Assembly: GCA_017882505.1 (NCBI GenBank)
Contig: JADGPJ010000010.1
Location: forward strand, 1-48,666
Source of the DNA: Solirubrobacterales bacterium
GTDB lineage: Bacteria > Actinomycetota > Thermoleophilia > Solirubrobacterales > 70-9
Length of the DNA stretch: 48,666 nucleotides
Direction of reading: 5' to 3'
Each line of letters starts with the position of its first letter. The stretch's first letter is position 1. Below, one piece after another: positions 1 through 8,783 of the stretch. The notes below the pieces were generated by a model that saw only the letters and a program-made list of their open reading frames with translations, was not told where the DNA came from and searched no databases. A program made the translations under genes and the position numbers.

Positions 1-97
1 GAGCTCCGAGAGACCTAAGGGCAAACCCGAGGGAACGAGACCCTCGACAACACGACCCTCCAGGCACGAATCGTACGTGATGTGGAGGTCGTTAGAC

Positions 98-117
98 CGA
101 CGCTGTCTTAGGCGTCG
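98..117 (-). terminator. hairpin downstream of the tRNA-Glu-like gene
   Basis: CGACGC and GCGTCG form a perfect 6-bp stem around an 8-nt loop, about 40 nt after the 3' end of the leftward tRNA. No U-tract follows, so the terminator role is only inferred. The rest of bases 1-154 shows no convincing gene. Confidence 0.3.
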
Positions 118-154
118 AAAGCTCGGGAAACGGCTCCGTAAAGCCCTTTGCTGA

Positions 155-250
155 TGCGCCCGACGGGAGTCGAACCCGCGACCTTCGGCTTGAAAGACCG
201 ACGCTCTTTGGCCCCCCGAAAGGAACCGTTGACCACTGAGCTACGGGCGC
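155..250 (-). tRNA. tRNA-like gene, anticodon UUC (Glu), with a 31-nt D-loop
   Basis: Read leftward, the gene folds as a cloverleaf. The acceptor GCGCCCG pairs with CGGGCGC, the D-stem GCTC with GAGC, and the anticodon stem TCGGT with GCCGA around loop CTTTCAA, giving anticodon UUC. The variable loop is short (5 nt), the T-arm is GCGGG-TTCGACT-CCCGT, and the discriminator is A; CCA is not encoded. The D-loop is 31 nt, against 9 nt in the tRNA-Lys of this window. The extra bases form their own 7-bp hairpin closed by a UUCG tetraloop. Total length is 96 nt. All helices are intact, so it is not obviously a pseudogene. The identity Glu rests only on the anticodon; charging is unproven. Confidence 0.75.
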
Positions 251-259
251 CCACCGGGA

Positions 260-265
260 ACTGTA
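260..265 (-). promoter_or_regulatory. -10 box of the tRNA-Glu-like gene
   Basis: TACAGT on the minus strand lies 9 nt before the mature tRNA 5' end. The tRNA-Lys gene has a similar box (TACCAT) at the same 9-nt distance. No clear -35 hexamer is seen. Confidence 0.45.
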
Positions 266-311
266 CCCGCGCTGCGGGTATTGAGCGTTTCGGCGGGAAT
301 AGGCTGCGGCG

Positions 312-1063
312 ATGGAGCTGGGACTGGATGGACGGGTGGCGCTGGTGATGGGAGCCAGCCGCGGAATCGGCCGGGCGATCGCGGTGGCGCTGGCGCGTGA
401 GGGCGCCCGGGTTGCGATCTCCAGTCGCTCGTCCGAGCGGCTCGAGGGGGCCGCGCTTGAGATCGGCGAGCGGGCGACGCCGTTCGCCGCCGATACCTCC
501 GACCTCGAGCGCCTCGCTTCGCTGCCGGCCGAAGTTTCCGCCGCACTCGGGCCGGTGGAGATCCTCGTCGCCAACACCGGCGGACCTCCCCTGGGTGGCG
601 CGCTCGACAACGATGCCGGCGAGTGGGATGGCGCCTACCGTTCGCTCGTGCTGGCGCCGAAGCTCCTCGCCGAAGCCGTCGTGCCGGGGATGCGGGAGCG
701 CCGCTGGGGGCGGATCGTCAACGTCGGCTCCAGCTCGACCCGCGAGCCGCTTCCCTTCCTCAACCTCTCCAACACTCACCGGATGGCGGCGGTCGGATTC
801 CTGAAGACGCTCTCGCGCGAGGTTGCCAGCGAGGGGATCACCGTCAACACGGTCGCCAGCGGGCGCTTCGCCACCGACCGGCTCGCCGAAAGGGAAGGCT
901 CGCTCGCGGCGGCCGAAGAGGCCGCGAGTACAGAAGTCCCCGCCGCTCGCCTCGGGCGCCCCGAGGAGTACGGCGACCTCGTCGCCTTCCTCTGCTCCGA
1001 GCGCGCCGCCTACATCACCGGCACCGTCATCCCGATCGACGGCGGCCTGCTGCGCTCGGCGTT

Positions 1064-1067
<4 letters not shown>
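312..1067 (+). CDS. SDR-family oxidoreductase with non-canonical active site
   Basis: A 251-aa protein of normal length for a classical short-chain dehydrogenase/reductase, resembling FabG-like 3-oxoacyl-ACP reductases. The nucleotide-binding loop GASRGIG is at residues 14-20, the NTG motif near 88, and the catalytic Ser region (VGSSS) at 138-142. Where the family has YxxxK, this protein has S153-NTH-R157, so both the catalytic Tyr and Lys are replaced. As I recall, a divergent SDR subgroup with S-x3-R exists, so this is probably not a sequencing error. Substrate is unknown. A -10-like TAGGCT ends 6 nt before the ATG and no Shine-Dalgarno is seen, suggesting a leaderless mRNA. The 3' end overlaps the convergent lysS by 4 nt. 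Confidence 0.85.
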
Positions 1068-2593
<1,526 letters not shown>

Positions 2594-2608
2594 CGCTTGG
2601 GGCCAGCT

Positions 2609-3451
2609 TCATGGAGCGAAGCCGACAGTCACCCGCTCATCACCTTCATGGTCCTGAAGGGTAGTCGCGTCGCGCAGCATCTCGCGCATCGCCGGACCGT
2701 GGTGGGTGTCGTGCTCCATCGCCAGCTTCCAGCCGGAGGGCGTTTCCGCGATCAGACCGCGGATCACGCCAAGGCCGTCCTCGCCGCAGTCCCCGGTGAC
2801 CGCGATCCGCGGCTCGCGCTGAATCTCCGGCGAGCGCTCGAAGATGGTCGAGTCGGTGACGTAGGGAAGATTGGCGATCACGAGGTCGACGTCCTCGAGC
2901 GAGTCGGGGAGGCCGACCTCGACGGTGACGTCGAGATCGAGGCCGAGGCGCTCGGCGTTCTCGCGGGCCGCTTCGGCGGCCTCCGGCGAGAGGTCCGAGG
3001 CGGTGACCCGGAGATCGGGCCGCTCGGAGATCAGCGCCAGCGCGATCGCGCCGGAGCCGGTGCCAACCTCGTGGACGCGGGAGCCCTGCGGCAGATCGGC
3101 GGCGACCTCGACCAGCAGCTCGGTCTCGCGACGCGGCCACAGCACCCGTTCGTCGACGGCGATCTCGAGCCCGCGGAACGGCGCGTGGCCGAGGATGTAT
3201 GCCATCGGCTCGCGGTCGATGCGCCGCAGGACCCGCTCCTCGATCGCCGCGGCCACCTCGGCATCGACGACGTCGCCGCTCTCGACCGAGAGCTCCTCCG
3301 GCTTCATGCCCATCGCATCGGCGACCAGGGATTCGGCGTCGGCGCGGGCGTTCTCGACGCCCGCTGCCGCGATCCGCTCCGCGGCGGCGTCGAGCGTGGC
3401 GCTGACCGTCTTCGCCGACGCCCCCTCACTCTGAATGTCTATAGCCGCCAT
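2609..3451 (-). CDS. prmC: release-factor glutamine N5-methyltransferase (PrmC/HemK)
   Basis: Methylates the Gln of the GGQ motif in peptide-chain release factors, using SAM. The 280-aa protein has the usual helical N-terminal domain (1-90) and a Rossmann-type methyltransferase domain with EVGTGSG at 128-134. The catalytic motif, normally NPPY, reads NLPY at 194-197: Asn, the second Pro and Tyr are kept, and the first Pro is Leu. PrmC is commonly next to prfA, but here it sits between lgt and lysS. A good Shine-Dalgarno (GGAGGA) precedes the ATG. A paralogous HemK-family methyltransferase is the main alternative. Confidence 0.88.
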   Translation of the reverse strand: MAAIDIQSEGASAKTVSATLDAAAERIAAAGVENARADAESLVADAMGMKPEELSVESGDVVDAEVAAAIEERVLRRIDREPMAYILGHAPFRGLEIAVDERVLWPRRETELLVEVAADLPQGSRVHEVGTGSGAIALALISERPDLRVTASDLSPEAAEAARENAERLGLDLDVTVEVGLPDSLEDVDLVIANLPYVTDSTIFERSPEIQREPRIAVTGDCGEDGLGVIRGLIAETPSGWKLAMEHDTHHGPAMREMLRDATTLQDHEGDERVTVGFAP

Positions 3452-3488
3452 TGCCCGCCGTTCCTCCCTCGATTGACCGCTCCAAAGT

Positions 3489-3500
3489 TCTTGCGCAAGA
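3489..3500. promoter_or_regulatory. 12-bp perfect palindrome upstream of prmC
   Basis: TCTTGCGCAAGA lies in the 72-nt gap between lgt and prmC, 38 nt upstream of the prmC start. It could be an operator or a short hairpin. No matching regulator was identified. Confidence 0.3.
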
Positions 3501-3523
3501 TTAACATCGATCGTTGAGTCCGC

Positions 3524-4309
3524 TCATACCGCCGGCTGCACCGCATCGTTCGCCGTTTCGCGGCCGATGCCTCCGTGCCGGCGGATCACGATAGCGATCC
3601 AGATCGTTCCGATCATCATCATGCCCAGGCTCTCGAGCTGGGCACTGGTCAGCCCTACCGAGTCTTCGGTGTTGCGGCGGATGAACTCGACCAGGAAGCG
3701 CTCGGTCCCCGCGTAGACCAGATAGATGGCGAAAAGGACCCCGGCCCGGACCCGGTCGCGCAGCTGCCAGAGCAGCCAGGCACCCATGCCCATCGCCAGC
3801 GTCTCGTAGATCGGCGTCGGGTAAACGGTGCGGTCGGTCGGCACGGTCCCGTCCGGGTATGACATCGCCCCGAACCCGTTGAAGGGCTTGCCGTAGTCGC
3901 CGTCGCCCGAGAGCTGGCAGCCGATGCGGCCGATCGCGTAGCCCAGCGCCAGCGCCGGCGCCGCGACGTCGAGCAGGGCGAGGCCGAGAAAGCCGCGGTA
4001 CCAGGCCCAGGCGAGGACGGCGAGGGCGCCGCCGATCGCGCCGCCGTACCAGACCAGACCGGCGCCGGAGAAGAGGTTGCCGAGCAGGTCGTTCTTGACC
4101 TCGCTGTAGTTCTGGACGAGGAAATAGACGCGTGAGCCGACGACGCCGCCGATCAGCGCCGCGAACCCCATCTCGTAGGCCCAGTCGGGCGGCTTGCCGA
4201 TCTCCCCCAGCCGCTTCCAGACCAGCGCTCCGGAGGCGAGGAAGGCGAGGGCGAACATCAGGCCGAAGGTCTGCAGCGTCACCGGGCCGATTTCGAGTCG
4301 CGGATACAT
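3524..4309 (-). CDS. lgt: prolipoprotein diacylglyceryl transferase
   Basis: Transfers diacylglycerol from phosphatidylglycerol to the lipobox Cys of prolipoproteins, in the cytoplasmic membrane. The chosen ATG (protein begins MYPRLEIGPVTLQTFG) matches the family N-terminus and gives 261 aa; the frame stays open upstream but that part is not Lgt-like. Several hydrophobic segments are present. The signature is AIGRIGCQLSGDGDYG, a known variant of GRIGN-F-NGE. Conserved YETLA and ERFLVEFIRRN segments follow. The start lies 17 nt after the argF stop, so the two are probably co-transcribed. Confidence 0.95.
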   Translation of the reverse strand: MYPRLEIGPVTLQTFGLMFALAFLASGALVWKRLGEIGKPPDWAYEMGFAALIGGVVGSRVYFLVQNYSEVKNDLLGNLFSGAGLVWYGGAIGGALAVLAWAWYRGFLGLALLDVAAPALALGYAIGRIGCQLSGDGDYGKPFNGFGAMSYPDGTVPTDRTVYPTPIYETLAMGMGAWLLWQLRDRVRAGVLFAIYLVYAGTERFLVEFIRRNTEDSVGLTSAQLESLGMMMIGTIWIAIVIRRHGGIGRETANDAVQPAV

Positions 4310-4326
4310 GGTCGCGAGAGGCGCCG

Positions 4327-5211
4327 CTAGGCGGCGAGCAGCGCCTCCAGCAGCGCCTTCTGCGCGTGGAGACGGTTCTCGGCCTGATCCCAGACGGCGG
4401 AAGCGTCGGAGTAGAGGACGTCGGCGGTGATCTCCTCGCCGGGGTGTGCCGGCAGGCAGTGGAGGACGACCGCGCCGTCCTTGGCGGCGGCGAGGAGGTC
4501 GCCGTCGAGCCGGAACGGCCCCAGATCGGCGCGGCGGCGGTCGGCGTCGTCCTCGTCTCCCATGCTGACCCAAACGTCCGTATAGAGAGCGTCGGCGCCG
4601 TCGGCGGCGGCGCGGGGGTCGCCGGTCAGCTTCACCCCGTGGCCCTCCTCGAGCTGGTAGCCGGGGGGTGCCGCGACGACTACTTCGACCCCGGCCAGCT
4701 CGCCGAGGATCGCCAGCGAGCGAGCGACGTTGTTGCCGTCGCCGACATAGGCGAGGCGGAGTCCGTCGAGCTCGCCGAAGCGCTCGCGCAGGGTGAGCAG
4801 GTCCGCCAGCGCCTGGCAGGGGTGATGCAGCGGTGTCAGCCCGTTGACCACCGGGACGTCGGCCGCCTCGGCCAGCTCCACGACCGCCTCATGCGAGCCG
4901 GAGCGGATCGCGATCGCGTCGACGTAGCGGGACAGCACCCGCGCCGTGTCGCCGACCGACTCGCCCCGGGAGAACTGCATCTCGTCCCCGCGCAGGACGA
5001 TCGGCGTCGCGCCCAGCTCGGCGACACCGACCTCGAAGGAGATCCGCGTCCGCGTCGAGGGCTTCTGGAAGACGAGCGCGATGCTGCGGCCGGCCAGCGA
5101 ATCGCCGCCGACGCCATCGACGCGGCCGGCTTTCAGCTCCAGCGCCCGGTCGAGCAGCTTGCCGAGCTCGAAGGCGCCGAACTCTTCGCCGGTGAGGAAA
5201 TTGCGCGTCAA
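4327..5211 (-). CDS. argF: ornithine carbamoyltransferase
   Basis: Forms citrulline from ornithine and carbamoyl phosphate in arginine synthesis. Visible motifs are the carbamoyl-phosphate site STRTR (52-56), HPCQALAD (130-137) and HCLPAHPGEE near residue 255. The start chosen is TTG at 5211, giving 294 aa (family about 300-310) and the N-terminus MTRNFLTGEEF; the frame extends far upstream without similarity. A minus-strand TAGTAT ends exactly 7 nt before this TTG, supporting a leaderless start. No other arg gene is in the window. Confidence 0.93.
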   Translation of the reverse strand: MTRNFLTGEEFGAFELGKLLDRALELKAGRVDGVGGDSLAGRSIALVFQKPSTRTRISFEVGVAELGATPIVLRGDEMQFSRGESVGDTARVLSRYVDAIAIRSGSHEAVVELAEAADVPVVNGLTPLHHPCQALADLLTLRERFGELDGLRLAYVGDGNNVARSLAILGELAGVEVVVAAPPGYQLEEGHGVKLTGDPRAAADGADALYTDVWVSMGDEDDADRRRADLGPFRLDGDLLAAAKDGAVVLHCLPAHPGEEITADVLYSDASAVWDQAENRLHAQKALLEALLAA

Positions 5212-5217
5212 GGCGCG

Positions 5218-5224
5218 GATACTA
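5218..5224. promoter_or_regulatory. overlapping divergent -10 boxes for argF and the EEP gene
   Basis: On the plus strand GATACT (5218-5223) ends 7 nt before the ATG at 5231. On the minus strand TAGTAT (5224-5219) ends 7 nt before the argF TTG at 5211. The two boxes are nearly the same base pairs read on opposite strands, so one open complex could fire either way. No good -35 is seen on either side. Confidence 0.5.
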
Positions 5225-5230
5225 CGGGCG

Positions 5231-6070
5231 ATGAAGCTGACGGTGATCGCCTGGAACCTCTTCCACGGGCGGGATTTCCCGCCCGACCCGGAGTTGCGCA
5301 GCTGGCGCTCGCGGCTACTGCGCCTCGACGAGCGCAACGAGACCCACGTCCAGGTAAACCGCGACCTGACGACCGAGTTCGCGACGCTGCTCGCCGCCAC
5401 CGCCTGGGACGTCGCCCTGCTGCAGGAGACCCCGCCGCGCTTCGCCGAGCCGCTGGCGGCAGCCTGCCGGGCCGAGTCGCACCGGGTGCTGACCTCGCGC
5501 AACTCGCTCGGTCCGCTGCGGGAACTGCTTGCCCGCCAGAACCCGGACCTGATGGCCTCCGGCGAGGGCGGCTCCAACCTGACCCTGATCCGCGTTCCCG
5601 GGCGGCTCGGCGGCATCGCCGAGCGGCGCGAACTGGAGATCCACGAGGGTCTGCCCGAGCGCCGCTCGATGGCCTTCACCCGCACCGCCTCCGGCCTCTG
5701 CATCGCCAACCTGCACGCGACCAACGACGAGCCGGAACTGGCGGCGGCGGACGTGCTGAAGGCGGCCGCTGCCGCGACCGGCTGGGCCGAACGGGCGCCG
5801 CTGATCTTCGGCGGCGACCTCAACCTGCGTCCGGCCGAGAACCCGGAGGCCTTCGAGCGCCTGGCCGAGGAGTTCGGTCTGCTCGGGCCGACGGCGCCGA
5901 ACGCGATCGACCATCTGCTGAGCCGCGGGCTCGACGTGCTGGAGCCGCCGACGGCCTGGGAGCCGGAGCGCCGCGAGCTGCCCCTCGACGGACGCGCGCT
6001 GCGCCTCTCCGACCACTCTCCCGTCGAGGCACGATTCGCCGCCGCAGAGCCACTGCTGCTGCGGAGTTGA
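5231..6070 (+). CDS. endonuclease/exonuclease/phosphatase (EEP) family protein
   Basis: A 279-aa cytoplasmic protein with the metal-dependent EEP fold. The order of motifs is typical: AWNLFHGRD near the N-terminus (Asn), LLQETPPR (Glu metal ligand), IANLHATND, GGDLNLRP (Asp/Asn) and the C-terminal LSDHSPVEA (Asp-His catalytic pair). Substrate cannot be told from sequence; members act on DNA, RNA, inositol phosphates or lipids. It starts 19 nt from the divergent argF start. No signal peptide is visible, unlike the secreted EEP protein at 14959. Confidence 0.85.
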   Translation: MKLTVIAWNLFHGRDFPPDPELRSWRSRLLRLDERNETHVQVNRDLTTEFATLLAATAWDVALLQETPPRFAEPLAAACRAESHRVLTSRNSLGPLRELLARQNPDLMASGEGGSNLTLIRVPGRLGGIAERRELEIHEGLPERRSMAFTRTASGLCIANLHATNDEPELAAADVLKAAAAATGWAERAPLIFGGDLNLRPAENPEAFERLAEEFGLLGPTAPNAIDHLLSRGLDVLEPPTAWEPERRELPLDGRALRLSDHSPVEARFAAAEPLLLRS

Positions 6071-6123
6071 CATAGTCGACGGGCAAACCCGCGGGCAAAC
6101 ATTCACATCGGAGGCAAGTCGAG

Positions 6124-6582
6124 ATGGCCGAAAAAAAAGTAGCCGGCAAATCGAGCAAAAAAGCGACGGCCGGCGCAAAGCCGAAAGCCAAAGCCAAAAA
6201 AGTCACGGCGAAAGCAAGAAAAGCGGCGCCGCGCAAAGCCGCCGCCAAAAAAACCTCCCCCAAAGCCAGCAGCAAAGCGACCACCGGGCTCGACAAGAGC
6301 GTCGCCCAGTTCCGCGAGAGCCTCGAGCAGAGCGTCACCCTCAGCCGCGACCGTCTGCAGGAGGTCGTCGACGACGCCGTCAAGCGCGGCCGGATGACCC
6401 GCGGCGACGCCGAGAAGTTGCTGAGCGACCTGATCAAACGCGGCCGTAAACAGACCGACTTGCTGCTCGGCCAGCTGGAACGGCTCGTCAAACAGGCGCG
6501 CAAAGAGGTCGGCGGCCGGGCGGAGCCGGTGCGCAAACAGGCCACCCAGGCAGCGCGCCGAGCGCGGAAAAAACTCGGCTAG
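6124..6582 (+). CDS. Lys/Ala-rich histone H1-like N-terminus with phasin-like C-terminal domain
   Basis: A 152-aa basic protein in two parts. Residues 1-55 are almost only Lys, Ala, Ser, Thr and Pro, like the C-terminal tail of histone H1 or the PhaF tail. Residues 56-150 form amphipathic helices like phasin/PhaF-type domains. Known PhaF proteins have the reverse order, with the tail at the C-terminus. DNA binding and granule or envelope association are inferences. Lysines in the tail are almost all AAA, unlike the GC-rich codon use around it, and codons 3-5 contain eight A in a row. Strong Shine-Dalgarno (GGAGG). The next gene starts at the base after the stop. Confidence 0.75.
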   Translation: MAEKKVAGKSSKKATAGAKPKAKAKKVTAKARKAAPRKAAAKKTSPKASSKATTGLDKSVAQFRESLEQSVTLSRDRLQEVVDDAVKRGRMTRGDAEKLLSDLIKRGRKQTDLLLGQLERLVKQARKEVGGRAEPVRKQATQAARRARKKLG

Positions 6583-7947
6583 GTGAGCGAGGCCACCGGC
6601 ACCAAGCCGGCGGCCCGCGGCCCCCGTCGCGGCGAGCTGCTCGAGGTCGAGGTCGACTCGCTCGCCTTCGGCGGGCGCGGCCTCGCTCGCGCGGACGGCT
6701 TCGTCGTCTTCGTCTCCGGAGCGCTCCCGGGCGACCGCGTCCGGGTCGAAATCACCAAAGGCAAGAAGCGCTTCGCCGAGGCGCGGACGGTCGAACTGCT
6801 GCAACCGGGGGCCGACCGGATTCCCGATCGTTGCCTCCACGGCGGTGAGCCCTGTCCCGGCGCGCCCTGGCAGGGACTGCCCTACGAGAGCCAGCTGACC
6901 CACAAGCAGGAGCAGGTCGGCGAGGCCCTGCGCCGGATCGGCGACCTCGAGGGCTTCGACCTGGAGGAGATCGTGCCGGCGGTCGAACAGTGGCGCTACC
7001 GCAACAAGCTCGAGTACTCCTTCGGCGAGAGCGACGGCGAGGTGACGCTCGGATTCCACGCCCGCGGCCGCTGGGACCTGATCGTCGACGTCGATGACTG
7101 CCAGCTCGCCTCCGAGGCCGGCAACGCCGCCCGCAACGCGGTCCGCGACTGGGCCCGGCTGGAGTCCGTCTCCGCCTACGACGGTCGCTCCAAAGAGGGG
7201 ATCCTGCGCAATCTCGTCGTCCGCGAGGGGCGCCGGACCGGCCAGATCCAGACCCGCCTCGTCACCTCGGCCTCGCGCCTGCCGCGGCCCCCGGTCGACC
7301 TCCACACGGCGATCGAGGGCGACTCGGGCAGCACCGACGGCCCGACCGGAGCGATCGGCGAGGAGCGCCTGCGCGAGGAGCTCTGCGGCCTGAAGCTCGA
7401 GATGTCCCACGGCGCCTTCTTCCAGACCAACACCGAGATGGCCGAGCGCCTCTACGCCGTCGTCGCCGAGTTCGCCGGCCTGAGCGGCCGCGAGCGCGTC
7501 TTCGATCTCTACTGCGGGATCGGGACGATCGGGCTGACGCTGGCGCGGCAGGCCGGCGAGGTCTGGGGCCTGGAGATCGTCCCCGAGGCAATCACCGATG
7601 CCGAGCGCAACGCCGAGCTCAACAAGGTCGAGAACGCGAACTTCGTCGCCGCCAACGCCCGCACCGGGACCCGCGACCTGATCGAGCGGGCCGGCAAGCC
7701 GGACGTGGTCGTGATCGATCCGCCGCGGGCGGGGCTCTCGCAGAAAATCGTCCGCAGGGTGCTCGAGTGCGAAGCGCAGAAGATCGTCTACGTCTCCTGC
7801 AACCCGACCACGCTCGCCCCGAACGCCGCCCAGCTCACCGAGGCCGGCTATAGCCTGAAGCGGGTGAGGCCAGTCGACATGTTTCCGCAGACTCCCCATA
7901 TCGAGTGCGTCGCCCTGTTCGAGAAGACCGGCGGAGGCGGTGCCTGA
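6583..7947 (+). CDS. TrmA/RlmD-family 5-methyluridine RNA methyltransferase
   Basis: A SAM-dependent RNA methyltransferase, 454 aa, GTG start directly after the preceding stop. An N-terminal TRAM-like beta-barrel domain (about 15-75) is followed by a Cys segment, the SAM domain (VFDLYCGIGTIGL), the VIDPPRAGL motif, and the catalytic YVSCNPTTLAPN with its Cys nucleophile. Of the four iron-sulfur Cys known in RumA-type enzymes, the first, second and fourth have counterparts here, but the third position appears to be Ala (in CPGAPWQ). Whether it modifies 23S rRNA or tRNA cannot be decided from sequence. Confidence 0.88.
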   Translation: MSEATGTKPAARGPRRGELLEVEVDSLAFGGRGLARADGFVVFVSGALPGDRVRVEITKGKKRFAEARTVELLQPGADRIPDRCLHGGEPCPGAPWQGLPYESQLTHKQEQVGEALRRIGDLEGFDLEEIVPAVEQWRYRNKLEYSFGESDGEVTLGFHARGRWDLIVDVDDCQLASEAGNAARNAVRDWARLESVSAYDGRSKEGILRNLVVREGRRTGQIQTRLVTSASRLPRPPVDLHTAIEGDSGSTDGPTGAIGEERLREELCGLKLEMSHGAFFQTNTEMAERLYAVVAEFAGLSGRERVFDLYCGIGTIGLTLARQAGEVWGLEIVPEAITDAERNAELNKVENANFVAANARTGTRDLIERAGKPDVVVIDPPRAGLSQKIVRRVLECEAQKIVYVSCNPTTLAPNAAQLTEAGYSLKRVRPVDMFPQTPHIECVALFEKTGGGGA

Positions 7948-7948
7948 G

Positions 7949-8737
7949 ATGGGCCGGGGGTTCGGAGTCGCGGCCGGGCTCGATCCCGAGGTGGCCGGGC
8001 CGCTCGCCGCTCGCTGCGCCGAGCTCGGCTACGACTCGGTCTGGTCCAACGACCACCCCGGCGCCAAGGGCCTGGAGACGCTGGCCGTGTTCGCCGCCGC
8101 GGCACCGCGGATCGACCTCGGCGTCGGCGTGATCGCCGTCGACCGCACTCCGCCGGAGGCGATCGCCGCGGACGTCGAGCGAGTCGGCGTCGATCCAGCC
8201 CGGCTCTGGCTCGGCGTCGGCGCCGGCTTCTCGAAGAAGCCGCTGACGGCGATGCGCGAGGCACTTCCCCAACTGCGCGAGGTGCTCCCCGGCGTCCGCC
8301 TCGTCCTCGCCGCGATGGGCCCGAAGATGTGCGCGCTGGCGGGAGCCGAGTACGACGGCGCCTTCTTCAACTGGATGACCCCCGCCTTCGCCGCCGGCGC
8401 CCGCGAGAAGGTCGAGGCCGGAGCCGCCGAGGCCGGACGAGAGGCCCCGCCGATCTTCGGCTACGTACGCACCGCCGTCGGCCCCGAAGCCGCCGAGCGC
8501 CTGGCCAAGGAGGAGTCCTTCTACCGCGACCTCCACAAGGGCTACCGCGATCACTTCGACCGCCTCGGCGAGCCCGAGGGCACCGTCGGCGTCGCCGCCA
8601 AAGACGCCGCCGACGCCCAAACCCAACTGGCCGCCTACACCGCTCTCGACACCATCGTCGTCCGCGGCCTGGCCTCAGCCAAGGTCGACCCCATGACCGC
8701 CGTCGCCGCAGCCGCCGCTCCTCAGCCAAAGCCGTAA
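7949..8737 (+). CDS. LLM-class flavin-dependent oxidoreductase
   Basis: A 262-aa luciferase-like TIM-barrel protein, probably using FMN or F420. The N-terminal GFGVAAGLDPEVAGPLAARC, the WSNDHPGAKGLETL segment, GVGVIAVDRTPPE and LWLGVGAGFSKKP match the pattern of F420-dependent methylene-H4MPT reductase-like proteins. It is shorter than the 300-350 aa of many members. The ATG at 7949 is preferred because GGAGG lies 11 nt upstream; an in-frame GTG at 7940 is the alternative and would overlap the previous stop. Substrate unknown. Confidence 0.8.
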   Translation: MGRGFGVAAGLDPEVAGPLAARCAELGYDSVWSNDHPGAKGLETLAVFAAAAPRIDLGVGVIAVDRTPPEAIAADVERVGVDPARLWLGVGAGFSKKPLTAMREALPQLREVLPGVRLVLAAMGPKMCALAGAEYDGAFFNWMTPAFAAGAREKVEAGAAEAGREAPPIFGYVRTAVGPEAAERLAKEESFYRDLHKGYRDHFDRLGEPEGTVGVAAKDAADAQTQLAAYTALDTIVVRGLASAKVDPMTAVAAAAAPQPKP

Positions 8738-8754
8738 TCGAGCCCGTCGGGGAA

Positions 8755-8770
8755 GACCGGGTGCCCGGTC
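8755..8770. terminator. hairpin between convergent genes
   Basis: GACCGG-GTGC-CCGGTC sits in the 46-nt gap between the convergent LLM gene and the UDG-like gene, followed by a C-run on the plus strand. It may serve both directions, but lacks a U-tract. Confidence 0.4.
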
Positions 8771-8783
8771 CCCCCCACCCGGC

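Noticed and set aside
155-250. tRNA-Sec (selC), because of the 96-nt length and a TCA within the anticodon loop
   Set aside because: The variable loop is only 5 nt, the acceptor and T stems are 7+5 bp, and TCA is not at positions 34-36; the anticodon reads UUC.
4310-4573. Longer lgt reading frame starting at 4573
   Set aside because: The added N-terminus is Arg/Pro-rich, overlaps argF and has no similarity to Lgt; the internal ATG matches the family start.
6103-7899. 598-codon minus-strand frame opposite the phasin-like and TrmA-family genes
   Set aside because: The plus-strand genes have catalytic motifs, ribosome sites and tight spacing; the antisense frame has none.
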